Positions 45,014-54,435 of a stretch of 64,000 nt of DNA are shown here, piece after piece (the first letter of the stretch is position 1; every line of letters begins with the position of its first letter). Source of the stretch: Planococcus sp. 107-1 (GTDB lineage: Bacteria > Bacillota > Bacilli > Bacillales_A > Planococcaceae); assembly GCF_021513255.1 (NCBI RefSeq), contig NZ_CP090977.1:1612001-1676000 (forward strand), read 5' to 3'. The translations under genes and the position numbers were made by a program. Below the pieces are notes generated by a model. That model saw nothing but the letters and a program-made list of their open reading frames with translations, was not told the origin of the DNA and made no database searches.

Positions 45014-46450
45014 ATGGCCGAAACAACCGCATTACCGAAACAACCTATTTTCAGAACGACCCCCATCCTAGTTTCATTCCTGATTGCCGGATTTATCGGG
45101 CTTTTTAGTGAAACGGCCTTAAATATGGCGTTAGGGGATTTGATGATGCAATTCAACATCAATTCAGCCACCGTTCAGTGGCTGACGACCGGTTACCTGT
45201 TAACGCTCGGCATCCTGGTGCCGGTATCAGGTCTATTGCTGCAATGGTTTACAACGCGCAAGCTGTTCATGGCCGCACTCGGCTTTTCGATCGGAGGGAC
45301 GCTGCTCGCAGCGCTGGCGCCAACTTTTGAAGTTTTAATGGTAGCCCGTGTTATCCAGGCAATCGGCACCGGTTTATTGCTGCCGCTGATGTTCAATACC
45401 ATTCTGGTCATCTATCCGGTCCATCGCCGAGGAGCGATCATGGGATTGATGGGGCTGGTCATCGTATCGGCGCCTGCCATCGGGCCGACGATTTCCGGTT
45501 TATTGATTGAAAACTTGAACTGGCACTGGATTTTCTGGATTTCATTGCCGTTCTTAGTCTTTGCCTTAGTTTTTGGCATTGTCTTCATGCAAAACGTCTC
45601 TGAAATCACCAAACCGAAAATCGATGTGGTTTCCATCATTCTCTCGACGATCGGTTTTGGCGGCATCGTCTACGGTTTCAGCAGTGCCGGAGAAGAAGGA
45701 TGGGGAAGCGCGATTGTTGTATCGACTTTGCTTGTCGGTGTCATCGCCCTGTTCCTGTTCGTATTGCGTCAACTGAAAATGAAGCAGCCGATGATCAATA
45801 TGCGCGTCTTTAAGTTTCCAATGTTCACATTGGGCTTATTGAGCGTCTTCATCGCCTTTATGGTTATTTTGTCAACGAGCATCCTGCTGCCGCTTTACTT
45901 GCAGACGGGGCTTGGCTTAGCTGCTTTAATCGCGGGGCTTGTACTCCTGCCAGGCGGGCTTTTGAACGCATTGATGTCACCGGTGACGGGGCGCTTATTT
46001 GATAAGTACGGACCGCGCGGACTCGTGACACCCGGATTCATCCTCATGATGATCATGCTTTGGCAATTTACAAACGTTACAACCGAAACCTCCATTTACT
46101 GGATCATCGTGCTGCATACATTCTTATTTATCGGTATCTCGATGGTCATGATGCCTGCTCAGACAAATGGCTTGAACCAGTTGCCGAGAAACTTGTACCC
46201 GGACGGTACAGCGTTAATGAATACGCTGCAGCAAGTATCCGGCGCAATCGGTACAGCTGTCGCAATTACGATCATGTCCACATCGCAGGAAAGTTTCCTA
46301 AAAGATGCGGCTGAACCGGCAGACCCTTCTGCCATCGCCGCGTCTTTGACAGCAGGCATTCAAAACGCCTTCACATTCGGCTTGATTTTAGCGGCTGTGG
46401 GATTGGTCATTTCGTTCTTCATCAAATCCCCGCTCGCCGTGAAAGAGTGA
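45014..46450 (+). CDS. DHA2-family MFS drug efflux transporter
   Basis: A 478-residue proton antiporter with about 14 hydrophobic helices and the DHA2 motifs: [18 protein letters not shown] (motif D1/A region), [16 protein letters not shown] (motif C/B type), and [22 protein letters not shown]. It is of the EmrB/QacA/LmrB kind, exporting hydrophobic drugs or lipids across the membrane. TTGGAGGA precedes the start. The arsenate reductase gene begins 34 bases downstream and may be co-transcribed, although no shared function is evident. Confidence 0.92.
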   Translation: MAETTALPKQPIFRTTPILVSFLIAGFIGLFSETALNMALGDLMMQFNINSATVQWLTTGYLLTLGILVPVSGLLLQWFTTRKLFMAALGFSIGGTLLAALAPTFEVLMVARVIQAIGTGLLLPLMFNTILVIYPVHRRGAIMGLMGLVIVSAPAIGPTISGLLIENLNWHWIFWISLPFLVFALVFGIVFMQNVSEITKPKIDVVSIILSTIGFGGIVYGFSSAGEEGWGSAIVVSTLLVGVIALFLFVLRQLKMKQPMINMRVFKFPMFTLGLLSVFIAFMVILSTSILLPLYLQTGLGLAALIAGLVLLPGGLLNALMSPVTGRLFDKYGPRGLVTPGFILMMIMLWQFTNVTTETSIYWIIVLHTFLFIGISMVMMPAQTNGLNQLPRNLYPDGTALMNTLQQVSGAIGTAVAITIMSTSQESFLKDAAEPADPSAIAASLTAGIQNAFTFGLILAAVGLVISFFIKSPLAVKE

Positions 46451-46484
46451 GGTCAGAACCATTTTTTTGAAAGGAGTTTTCGTT

Positions 46485-46903
46485 ATGGCAAAAAGAACTT
46501 TGTATTTCTTATGTACAGGAAATTCTTGCCGCAGCCAGATGGCTGAAGGCTGGGGAAAAGAGATTCTAGGTGAGGACTGGCAAGTGCTAAGTGCGGGAAT
46601 CGAAGCGCACGGCTTGAATCCAAATGCAGTCAAAGCGATGAATGAAGTCGGAATCGACATTTCTGCTCAAACATCGGATCGGATCGATATGGATATTCTC
46701 ACTAACGCTGATTTTGTAGTTACTTTATGCGGAGATGCAGCGGATAAATGTCCGGTGACACCGCCGCACGTAAAACGCGCTCATTGGGGATTTGAAGATC
46801 CGCAAAAGCGGAAGGCACAGAACACGAAAAATGGCAGGTTTTCCAAAGCGTCCGCGATGCAATTGGTGAAAGGATCCGTGAGTTTAGCCGGACCGGCAAT
46901 TGA
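46485..46903 (+). CDS. arsC: Thioredoxin-dependent arsenate reductase (frameshifted in this assembly)
   Basis: A low-molecular-weight-phosphatase-fold enzyme of about 139 residues that reduces arsenate to arsenite. The catalytic loop CTGNSCRSQ holds the nucleophilic Cys near residue 10; the relay cysteines are in [15 protein letters not shown] (about 82 and 89). The frame breaks at 46800-46801, where CCC is read as CC ([18 protein letters not shown]). After repair the protein ends EFSRTGN with TGA at 46901. AAAGGAG lies upstream of ATG 46485. No arsB, acr3 or arsR gene is adjacent, so arsenite export must be supplied elsewhere. Confidence 0.93.
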
Positions 46904-46917
46904 TTGAAGGGCAACTA

Positions 46918-46953
46918 AAAATACCGCTCCCCGAAAACGGGAGCGGTATTTTT
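46918..46953. terminator. Bidirectional terminator between arsC and the citrate transporter
   Basis: AATACCGCTCCC and GGGAGCGGTATT pair around CGAAAAC, with A/T runs on both sides. Confidence 0.92.
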
Positions 46954-46958
46954 TCTGT

Positions 46959-48281
46959 TTAAATGACGCCGATCAAGACGGAAATGGCAAGCAAGACGAT
47001 GCTGAAGCCCCACATGATCAAAAGCGAATAGCGGATGTGGCGGCCCATTTCAAGTCCGGCGAGGCCGAGAGCAAGCCAAAGCGCCGGAGAAAACGGACTG
47101 ACGAAAGTGCCGATGATATTTCCAATAATCATGGCATAAGCGGTTGAAAGCGATGAAACGCCTGCGCCGGAAGCCACTTGTTCTACTATCGGCAAAAGGG
47201 CGAAGTAATAGGCGTCGGTGCTGAGCAACAAGTCGAATGGAACGCCGAAAAAACCGATGATCAGATGTAGGTAGGGCAAGACAAATGCCGGCAGTATTTT
47301 TACTAAGTCCGTAGCGATGGAATCTAGCATCAACGTGCCATTCAAAATTCCAAGGAATGAACCAGCAGCCAGGATGATCGCTGCCATCAGCAACGCATTC
47401 GGTGCATGCGCTTTGATTCGTTCCATCTGGTCTTTCATGTTTGGATAGTTAAGCGGCAAGGCCAAGCTTACGCCAATCATGAAAGTGAAACCGGCGGGAA
47501 CGATACCCCACACCAAAATGCCGATGATGGCGAGTGCAAGAATGGCGTTGGCCCATAGTAATTTTGGCCGGCGCAGAGAAGCAGCTTTCAAACTTGCTTC
47601 ATCGTCTGCGTTGTCGACCGGCGAAGCCGCCTCTTTATAAAGTTCTTCGTTGAAATCACCGCGCTTTGCAATCAACCGCTTCTCGCGGATTGCCAGTAAT
47701 ATAGCAAGCCCGACCAACAATAGGAGGCCGATGATTTGTACTTTGATCAATGGGCGCCAGAGATCTGTCACATCGACTCCGAGAACGGCTGCTGTGCGGC
47801 CAAGCGGGCCAGCCCATGGCAGCATGTTCATGATGCTCGCTGAGGTACCGACGAGCAAAAGCAGTAAGTACGGATTCATCTTCAAGCGTTTATAGAGCGG
47901 CAACAAAGCGGGAATCGTAATCAGGAATGTGGAGGCCCCTGAGCCGTCAAGCTGCGCGACTGCGGCGATCAACACCGTTCCGACGGCGACGGCGATGACA
48001 TTCCCCCGCGATAAAGCAATCATCTTATTGATCAAGGGATCGAATAAGCCGACGTCCTGCATCAAGCCGAAAAATAGGATGGCAAAGATGAACATGATGA
48101 CCACGCTCATCACGGATTCAATCCCGCTGTTGAAGAAATCGCCGATTTCCGCAAATCCGAAGCCGGCGACAAATGCCGCTACAATCGGTACGAGCACTAA
48201 TGCCACAATCGGTGTGATTTTGTTGCTGATCAATAAGCCGACAATAATGGCAATGGTTAATAAACCGATAATACTTAACAT
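46959..48281 (-). CDS. citM: CitMHS-family divalent metal-citrate transporter
   Basis: A 440-residue secondary transporter with about 12 hydrophobic helices (starts MLSIIGLLTIAIIVGLLISNK) and family motifs such as QLDGSGASTFLITIPALLPLYKRL and PFDLLLSTDAYYFALLPIVEQV. CitMHS proteins take up citrate as a Mg or Ca complex with protons. GGGAGGAATTATC precedes the ATG. A CitST-like two-component pair lies directly upstream on the same strand, and a perfect cre site is in the promoter region, so expression is probably citrate-induced and glucose-repressed. The metal preference (CitM versus CitH) is not decided. Confidence 0.93.
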   Translation of the reverse strand: MLSIIGLLTIAIIVGLLISNKITPIVALVLVPIVAAFVAGFGFAEIGDFFNSGIESVMSVVIMFIFAILFFGLMQDVGLFDPLINKMIALSRGNVIAVAVGTVLIAAVAQLDGSGASTFLITIPALLPLYKRLKMNPYLLLLLVGTSASIMNMLPWAGPLGRTAAVLGVDVTDLWRPLIKVQIIGLLLLVGLAILLAIREKRLIAKRGDFNEELYKEAASPVDNADDEASLKAASLRRPKLLWANAILALAIIGILVWGIVPAGFTFMIGVSLALPLNYPNMKDQMERIKAHAPNALLMAAIILAAGSFLGILNGTLMLDSIATDLVKILPAFVLPYLHLIIGFFGVPFDLLLSTDAYYFALLPIVEQVASGAGVSSLSTAYAMIIGNIIGTFVSPFSPALWLALGLAGLEMGRHIRYSLLIMWGFSIVLLAISVLIGVI

Positions 48282-48324
48282 GATAATTCCTCCCGTTATG
48301 TAAAAAAAGTAAATGGAAGGGTGA

Positions 48325-48340
48325 ATGAAAACGCATACAA
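48325..48340 (-). promoter_or_regulatory. cre site (CcpA operator) upstream of the citrate transporter
   Basis: ATGAAAACGCATACAA matches the cre consensus WTGNAARCGNWWWCAW at every position, 44 bases before the transporter start. Catabolite repression of citM by CcpA is established in B. subtilis. Confidence 0.78.
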
Positions 48341-48355
48341 TTCATGCGTTTAGAA

Positions 48356-48405
48356 AAACCCCTCTGCTAAAGATGTTAGAAATAAACTTAGCACAGAGGG
48401 GTTTG
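48356..48405. terminator. Terminator between the two-component operon and the citrate transporter gene
   Basis: AAACCCCTCTG and CAGAGGGGTTT form the base of a long stem with CTAA/TTAG inside. On the minus strand it closes the kinase-regulator operon. Confidence 0.85.
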
Positions 48406-48457
48406 AAAAATAAGATTATTCAATTAAGGCATTTAAAGCGCCTTGCGTTCATTTTGT

Positions 48458-49168
48458 TCATTTTGTCCACGGGATGTATCGCCGTTCGGGACGGCCGATT
48501 TCCCCGTAGTTCAACTGGGCTTTCGCATCGCCTGTCGAAACCAAATGTTCGAGGTAGCGGCGTGCAGTTGAACGGCTGACCCCGACCGCTTTGCCGGTTT
48601 CCATCGCGTTCACACCAGGGGCAGGGGAAGAGGTTAACACTTCGAGCACGTCAGATAAGGTCAAGGCGTCAATCCCTTTTGGCAAATCTTCTTCTTGAGC
48701 GGCTTCCTTAGAAATCCCGCTTTGCTGGCGGCCGAAAAGGCGATCGATGTCGCTTTGTTTCAAATCCGTCTTTGACGCGAAGAACGTTTTTTGATCCCGG
48801 TAGCGGAGCAGACTTTCTTGAAAACGGTTAAAGTCCACAGGTTTGATCAAGTAGTCGAAAATGCCGCCGCGCATCGTTTGTTCAATCGTACCGGCATCCG
48901 TTGCTGCTGAAAGCATAAGAATGTCGGCTTTAGGATAGGCGCTGCGGATTTCCCAAAACAAGCTAAGGCCTGAGCGGTCTGGTATGTAGACATCCAGTAA
49001 CACAAGATCCGGCAAAGGATCCGCCTGCTGCAAAAAAGCGATCGCTTCATCGCCGGTTTTAGCGATGGCCTCTACATGGAAGCCCTCGATTTGATCCACC
49101 AATTCCTGGTTAATGCCTGCTACACGAAAATCGTCTTCAATAATGAGTACATGTATATTCGGTTTCAT
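48458..49168 (-). CDS. CitT/DcuR-type response regulator
   Basis: A 236-residue regulator. The receiver domain has the acidic pair in LIIEDDFRV, the phosphoacceptor Asp in DLVLLDVYIPDRSGL, and the Lys in YLIKPVDF. A linker and a C-terminal winged HTH follow (TGKAVGVSRSTARRYLEHL). It belongs to the CitB/DcuR group that responds to di- and tricarboxylates. It overlaps the kinase gene by four bases (ATGA) and lies immediately upstream of the citrate transporter it most likely activates. Confidence 0.93.
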   Translation of the reverse strand: MKPNIHVLIIEDDFRVAGINQELVDQIEGFHVEAIAKTGDEAIAFLQQADPLPDLVLLDVYIPDRSGLSLFWEIRSAYPKADILMLSAATDAGTIEQTMRGGIFDYLIKPVDFNRFQESLLRYRDQKTFFASKTDLKQSDIDRLFGRQQSGISKEAAQEEDLPKGIDALTLSDVLEVLTSSPAPGVNAMETGKAVGVSRSTARRYLEHLVSTGDAKAQLNYGEIGRPERRYIPWTK

Positions 49169-50814
49169 CTTTTAGTCGCCTCTTTCGGTATTGAAATTAC
49201 AAAACAGGTCCCGCCAAGCTCACTTTCTTCCAGATGCAAGTCGCCGCCGGCTCTTTCAACCAACCGATGAGCGGTGTGGAGGCCGTAGCCCCGGTCATTG
49301 CCGGCTTTTGTAGAATAGCCTTTGTCAAACAACCGTTCAGCATCTGCATCTGCTAGACCCGGCCCGGAATCGTCGATTTCAAACAGGAGATCGTCGCCGA
49401 CGTCTGTGAAATACAATGAAATCTGCCGGTTATCGGATGGAGCTGTTTTCACAGCTTCCAATGCATTGTCCAAAAGATTGCCAAGAGCTGATAAAATCGC
49501 TTGCTGTTGAGACGCGGTCAGTTCTGCCTCCAGTCCGCTTTCCGGTTCAATCGTGATGGCCACATGCTGTTCGTTCGCCTGATGGAATTTGCCGAGCAAT
49601 AAGCCGCTGATCAACGGATCCTGTACCTTATCCACGAGATGGCGATGCCATTCCTGCTGGGTACGGCGTTCCAGCTGAATAAATTCCAGAACTTCTTGCT
49701 TTTTATTTAAATGAATAAGCCCGGAAATGGTATACAGCTTGTTCGAGAATTCGTGGGTCTGGGACCGCAGCGCTTGTGCATACTGCGTAACTTGAGAAAG
49801 TTCTTTCGTCAATTTGTCAATTTCGGTTTTATTGCGGAAAGTGGAAACGGCACCGGCCAATTCACCTTCCACATAAATCGGTCCGGAATTGACGTAAACA
49901 GGCGTATTGCCGTACATACGCTCTTTGTCAAAGCGGCTTTCTTCAGACTTCAAAATGGCGGGCAGTTCGGAGTCAGGGAAGGCTTCTGTAATCGGTTCGC
50001 CGATCAGCTTTTCTTCCGGCTCTTCGTCACCGAACAGCAAACGCTTGGCCATTTGATTGAGCAATGTGATGCGGCCCGTTCCGTCCACTGCAATGATCCC
50101 TTCATGCGTCGACTGCAGAATCGTTTCTTTTTGGAATAAAAGATGGGCGATTTCTTCCGGCTCAAGCCCATGTAATAGGCGTTTAATATAAGAAGCGATG
50201 CCAAGAGCCGCTAAAAATCCGGCTGCGGCAATCAGCAAAAGCATGAGCCAGAGTTCCTGATTGTAAGCTGCAATAAGGGTCTGAATATCCGTTGCAAGGA
50301 AACCGACCGACACGACACCGATGATTTCGCCATCTGCATAAATCGGGACTTTCGCACGCAAGGAACTGCCGAGCGACCCCGTTGCTTCTGAGATATAAGA
50401 TTTGCCGTAGGCAAGTGCTGCCTGGTTATCTTCTCCAACCATCTTTTGGCCAATTTTTTCAGGCACCGGATGGGAATAGCGAATTTCTTCCGTGTTTCCG
50501 ACCACGATAAATTCAGCATCGGTCGCTTTTTGGAGAGGCGAGATCAGCGGTTGGATAATGGAGGCTGGATCGGGTTCATTGAACGCTTCCGCAATTTCGG
50601 GATTGAGTGCGACGCTTTCCGCTAAGGCAAGTGCTTGTTCCCCGAGTTGCCCTTTTAAGGTATCGGTAACGAAATAATGAAGGAAAATGCCCATGACTGC
50701 CACAACGGTTAAAATCAGGAGAGCGATCAACAAGACCATTCTCATTTTTAAATTCAACCGATTTCGCGGGGCCTCTGTCCGTTTTTTGTTGCCGTTTTTG
50801 GGAAAGTGGATCAT
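49165..50814 (-). CDS. CitS/DcuS-type sensor histidine kinase
   Basis: About 549 residues: a basic N-terminus, first transmembrane helix (VLLIALLILTVVAVMGIFLHYF), and an extracytoplasmic PAS-like ligand domain. That domain includes KVPIYADGEIIGVVSVGF, typical of citrate/C4-dicarboxylate sensors. A second helix (LMLLLIAAAGFLAALGIASYI), a cytoplasmic PAS, and the phospho-His in SQTHEFSNKL follow. The ATPase has the N box in LGNLLDNALEAV and G box in DDSGPGLAD. I chose the ATG at 50814 behind GAAGGAGAACTGC; the longer frame has no such site. It senses external citrate by inference from the downstream gene. Confidence 0.93.
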   Translation of the reverse strand: MIHFPKNGNKKRTEAPRNRLNLKMRMVLLIALLILTVVAVMGIFLHYFVTDTLKGQLGEQALALAESVALNPEIAEAFNEPDPASIIQPLISPLQKATDAEFIVVGNTEEIRYSHPVPEKIGQKMVGEDNQAALAYGKSYISEATGSLGSSLRAKVPIYADGEIIGVVSVGFLATDIQTLIAAYNQELWLMLLLIAAAGFLAALGIASYIKRLLHGLEPEEIAHLLFQKETILQSTHEGIIAVDGTGRITLLNQMAKRLLFGDEEPEEKLIGEPITEAFPDSELPAILKSEESRFDKERMYGNTPVYVNSGPIYVEGELAGAVSTFRNKTEIDKLTKELSQVTQYAQALRSQTHEFSNKLYTISGLIHLNKKQEVLEFIQLERRTQQEWHRHLVDKVQDPLISGLLLGKFHQANEQHVAITIEPESGLEAELTASQQQAILSALGNLLDNALEAVKTAPSDNRQISLYFTDVGDDLLFEIDDSGPGLADADAERLFDKGYSTKAGNDRGYGLHTAHRLVERAGGDLHLEESELGGTCFVISIPKEATKR

Positions 50815-50921
50815 CCAGCAGTTCTCCTTCCTGACTAGTTGCTTTTGCCATAATAGCATAAATGCGGCTCTGTGAAAGGAAGGAAAAGGCAGAAAACGCC
50901 GGTTGTAGTTCCAAAGAAAAG

Positions 50922-50979
50922 AAAAAAGCCCCTGGATGTCGGCACTCGGTTGCAAGTGCTGGAATCCAGGGGCTTTTTA
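50922..50979. terminator. Terminator between the kinase gene and the siderophore-binding gene
   Basis: AAAAAGCCCCTGGAT and ATCCAGGGGCTTTTT form a long stem with an inner GCACT/AGTGC hairpin. On the minus strand it ends the binding-protein gene. Confidence 0.92.
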
Positions 50980-50981
50980 AC

Positions 50982-51902
50982 TTAGTTGCCTAAAAATGAT
51001 TCTTCAAAGAAAGTCAAAAGCGTCTCTAATGTGATTGGGTCACTGTAAGTAGAGGCTTTCGTGTTGATTTCAAACACTTGGCCGTTTTTCACAGCCGGGA
51101 TGTTTTTCCATACGTCTGTTTCCATGAAAGAGTTATCGACATCCGGGTTTTTGCTGAGGATGACATAGTCTCCTGCAAATTCCGGAAGGACTTCAGAAGA
51201 GAAGGTATAGATGCCTGCTTCAAGTGCCATTTCTTCAACTTTAGCGGGCATTTTCAATTTCATGGCCTGGTACAGGATTTCTGTGCCGCGCGCGTAATTG
51301 TCGCCGAACACATAAAATTCTTTGTTGCCGCTTTCGATAACCGATACGGTCGCATCTTCACCGATTTTCGCACGGATTTCTTCACCTGCAGCTGCAGCGC
51401 GTTCTTGGAAGTCCGCAACCCAATCCGTCGCTTCTTGTTCTTTGTTCAATAATTTACCGATTTCAACTTGCTGATCCAAGTAATCCAGAGTGCCCCATGT
51501 GTAAGCGACAGTCGGTGCGATTTCGCCGAGCTTGTCCAAGTTTTTCATGTGAGTGCCTGCGATGATCAAATCCGGTTCAAGTTCAATGATTTTTTCCAAG
51601 TTATCTTCTGTAACGATTTCCGCATCCGTTAGTTTGTCGGTGAATAGCGGATTAGCATTTGTCCATTCGTCTACTCCGACAATTGTTCCTTCAAGCGCAA
51701 GGACGTTTGGTGCATTTGTCAATGCAATGATGCGTTTTGGTTCTTTTGGTACTTCAACCGGGCCTGTTTCAGACTCGTAGGTAATGGTGTCTTTTTCAGT
51801 TTCTTTGTCTGCATCTGCTGCGGTTCCCTCATTTTCTGTGTTTCCGCATGCGGCAAGCACAAGCAGCATGAAGAAAAGAAGTGGCAATAATAGCTTTTTC
51901 AT
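50982..51902 (-). CDS. Iron-siderophore ABC transporter substrate-binding lipoprotein
   Basis: A 306-residue class III periplasmic-binding-type lipoprotein: signal peptide, lipobox VLAACGN near residue 19, a Glu/Asp-rich linker, then the two-lobed domain with PKRIIALTNAPNVLALEGTIVGVDEW and LEPDLIIAGTHMKNLDKL (helical backbone type). It captures a ferric siderophore outside the membrane for a FecCD permease. No permease or ATPase gene is adjacent, so it is an orphan binding protein. A near-perfect Fur box lies 29 bases upstream. Confidence 0.92.
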   Translation of the reverse strand: MKKLLLPLLFFMLLVLAACGNTENEGTAADADKETEKDTITYESETGPVEVPKEPKRIIALTNAPNVLALEGTIVGVDEWTNANPLFTDKLTDAEIVTEDNLEKIIELEPDLIIAGTHMKNLDKLGEIAPTVAYTWGTLDYLDQQVEIGKLLNKEQEATDWVADFQERAAAAGEEIRAKIGEDATVSVIESGNKEFYVFGDNYARGTEILYQAMKLKMPAKVEEMALEAGIYTFSSEVLPEFAGDYVILSKNPDVDNSFMETDVWKNIPAVKNGQVFEINTKASTYSDPITLETLLTFFEESFLGN

Positions 51903-51930
51903 GTGGTTATTTTCCCCTTTCGATAATCCT

Positions 51931-51951
51931 TGAAAATGATAATCATTTTCA
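51931..51951 (-). promoter_or_regulatory. Fur box for the siderophore-binding gene
   Basis: TGAAAATGATAATCATTTTC plus A is a 21-bp dyad, symmetric at every pair except its centre. It carries overlapping TGATAAT/ATTATCA half-sites as in Bacillus Fur operators. Confidence 0.9.
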
Positions 51952-52194
51952 TTTAGATACTTTTAAATCATAAATTGAAAGGACGTTGCTGTCAATCCCG
52001 AATTAAGTGGCAGAAAAGCAACAATCGTGATGAAAACCCAAATTTAAAAGGAAAAGGCTACCGAAAAACCCGGACTATTGGAAAAGTGGATTGCTATTGT
52101 TTGAAAGGCATTGAAGAAGACCGAGAAAGAGTGGTACGCTAATGGCAAGGGAAAATTTTACATAAAGTGTTAGCTAAAGAAAAGAGGGCATGCA

Positions 52195-52742
52195 ATGAAG
52201 AAATGGAAGATGGCTTGCGGAGTTTTGGCCGTCCTGGTCGTGTTATTGGCTTTTTTAGTGGGCCGGCAACAACAGCAAGTAGAGAAAGCTTTGATTAGAG
52301 AGTATGTGCTGCAGCATGCATCAGTAGAGCAAGCTCTCCAAATCATGATTGAAGAATACGATCAATCCCAAAATGCCCGGAAGCTCGCGGATGATTTGAT
52401 CTATGCCTACGGCGCATCGGATGAACTGATTGGTTTACCGACCGGTCTCGAAGCAGTACCAGGCTTTATTTATTTTTCGAATATGGAATATTTCTACAAA
52501 GTACAGGACCAATTTGATTTTTATTTGCCAATCGGCATTAGAGAAATCATAACCGATGCAAAAGACGGAGAGCTGACTGAGAAGTATTACAAAAAAATGA
52601 TTGGCTATCATCAGATTTTAGAAACATTTAATCAACTCACGCTTTCGGGAAATCTTGAAAAGAAAAATGCGGAGACTACGAAGAAGAATTCAAGCAGTTT
52701 TTCTTAGCGAATGAAGAGAAAATCAGGGAACTGATCAATTAA
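52195..52742 (+). CDS. Hypothetical membrane-anchored protein (C-terminal frameshift)
   Basis: About 182 residues after repair: a short basic start (MKKWKM), one transmembrane helix (CGVLAVLVVLLAFLVG), then a helical extracytoplasmic domain rich in Glu, Lys and Tyr (KYYKKMIGYHQILETF). No family is recognised. The raw frame ends in a scrambled tail at 52707; adding one G at 52674 restores EDYEEEFKQFF and an end at RELIN (TAA at 52740-52742). GAGGGCATGCA precedes the ATG. It stands alone between the Fur-controlled gene and a GNAT gene. Confidence 0.65.
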
Positions 52743-52842
52743 TGATCATCAGACCGTTTTAAGAAGACAGAACTTACTCCAATACGGGTTTCTTCATTTT
52801 TCTTTCCTATAGAAGAAACTCGATTAGGAAAGGAAGATACCG

Positions 52843-53357
52843 ATGCAGATCAGAAGAGCGGAATCAGGTGACGCAAAAGGCATGGCGAAAGTGCACGTCG
52901 ATAGTTGGCGGACGACGTATAAAGAGATTGTCCCTCAGCATTTTTTGGACGGCATGTCGTATAGCGAAAGGGAAAATCGTTGGAGCAGGCAAATCATGAA
53001 GCAGGAAGTTTTGTGGCAGAAAACGAAAAAGGGACGATAGTCGGCTTTGCGGCTGGCGGAAAAGAACGCAGCGGTGCTTATTTAGAATACGATGGCGAGT
53101 TATATGCGATTTACTTGCTGGAAGAAGTTCAAGGGCAGGGCATCGGAAAAGCGTTGGTAAAACAGGTGGCGCAAAGCTTACTTGATAGGGGATACCATTC
53201 AATGCTGGTTTTGGTTCTAGCTGAAAACAGCGCTCGCTATTTTTATGAAACCTTGGGGGCTGTACAGATCCATACGGAACTTGAAACGATTGCGGGAGAA
53301 CGATATGAAGAAGTGGTTTACGGGTGGAAATCGATAAAACGGTTAAATGAGAAGTGA
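52843..53357 (+). CDS. GNAT family N-acetyltransferase (frameshifted in this assembly)
   Basis: About 171 residues after repair. The N-terminal IRRAESGDAKGMAKVHVDSWRTTYKEIVP is typical of GNAT enzymes. The acetyl-CoA loop is visible in EVQGQGIGKALVKQVAQSLLDRG, followed by NSARYFYETLGAV. The substrate is unknown. The frame breaks at 52991-52993, where one A is missing (RWSRQNHEAGSFVAEN). AAAGGAAGATACC precedes the ATG. Confidence 0.87.
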
Positions 53358-53368
53358 AATGAAAGCTG

Positions 53369-53410
53369 AAAGCAAAAAAAAATAAAAAATTTTTTATTTT
53401 TTTTTGCTTT
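53369..53410. terminator. Perfect 42-bp A/T palindrome, probable terminator
   Basis: Two 21-base arms pair perfectly with no unpaired loop base between them: AAAGC, nine A, T, six A, then the exact complement. It lies 12 bases after the GNAT stop. Function as a terminator or cruciform is inferred. Confidence 0.7.
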
Positions 53411-53927
53411 CCGAGTATAGCGTTTTCCTTTTATTTTCCAAAACCCTTGAAAGTGGGAAATGAGTTATTTTTACTTTGCGAAGGATCTTGCATTAAATTT
53501 AACAGAATGAAACCTTAATTTTTACCGTCGATGATTCTCATTTTTGAAATGAGAATTTCCCCCAAATTTATAAAACAGAACTTGGAGAAGGATTATGAAC
53601 TATATCGTGAAATAGTTTGAATTATCTAATAATTCATAAAGCTATCAAAAAATAACATTTTTTATTGAAAAGGAGGGGAATAGAAAAATACCGTAAAATT
53701 AAGTATTTACAAAAGATATAGGATATTATAGTCTGTTGGTAACGAAATAAAGAAAAAAGAAAGAAGTAAGCAATTAAATATATGCTAAAAGATATAGGGA
53801 GAAGGATTATATTTTTTTACTAATTAAAGTTTTCTGAATTTGTCGTCATTTCGTTGAATGAACATCCAGAATGAATCTTTAAGAATGAATAATAATTAGG
53901 GCAAGCTTTAAGGAAGGAAGGATCGGT
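53411..53927. other. A/T-rich intergenic region, no gene seen
   Basis: About 520 bases, clearly richer in A/T than the flanking genes, without a credible coding frame. It contains a 10-bp perfect hairpin (ATTCTCATTT/AAATGAGAAT at 53534-53556) and a possible promoter near 53706-53730. The right edge holds AAGGAAGGAAGG for the next gene. Confidence 0.55.
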
Positions 53928-54320
53928 ATGGTGTGCATCTCTTTTGAAGAAGCAATGGTACAAAAAATCGGTTTATGGATGGGAACAGTTGGAGAGTTAC
54001 TGGAGGGGTATTACCGGTTTCAAACGAAGCGGATGCTTCAAGGTACGGAACGGCTTTTCTGTTCATTTGAAATCACTCCACTGGCTAAAAGCGGGGAAGC
54101 GACCAACCAAGCTAGCGTTTATTTGTTGGCTGATGAGATTTCAGCATTCAGTACGGCGCTTTGGCGGCACCCGATTCCATTTCCGACTAATTTCTCACAA
54201 GTACAGACAACGGCTCAGGGCCTGACTTGCATTCAGTTAACGACCACCGAGCCGCCTGAAGACTTTGCAAAGCGGCTGTCACAGGCTCTCAAGCAATTAA
54301 CCGGCCAAGCGGCCAGTTGA
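53928..54320 (+). CDS. Hypothetical protein (130 aa)
   Basis: A 130-residue soluble protein with no recognised domain. It starts with an amphipathic helix (SFEEAMVQKIGLWMGTVGELLEGYYRF), continues with strands around ERLFCSFEITPLAKSG and VYLLADEISAFSTALW, and ends with a basic helix (FAKRLSQALKQLTGQ). The ATG at 53928 follows AAGGAAGGAAGGATCGG. The next gene is 115 bases away. Isolated after a long A/T-rich gap, it may have been acquired. Confidence 0.6.
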   Translation: MVCISFEEAMVQKIGLWMGTVGELLEGYYRFQTKRMLQGTERLFCSFEITPLAKSGEATNQASVYLLADEISAFSTALWRHPIPFPTNFSQVQTTAQGLTCIQLTTTEPPEDFAKRLSQALKQLTGQAAS

Positions 54321-54435
54321 CCTTCTTACCGGGATTCCAGATTTTTGTTTAATAGATCCGTCCATTTTAGCCTCAGCCACGGAAATTCAGTATGTGCGCA
54401 AGACAATCACTGACCATTATAAGGGGGAAATGAAA

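Noticed and set aside
53534-53556. ATTCTCATTT/AAATGAGAAT hairpin as a Fur or PerR site
   Set aside because: It does not match either consensus and has no gene start at suitable distance.
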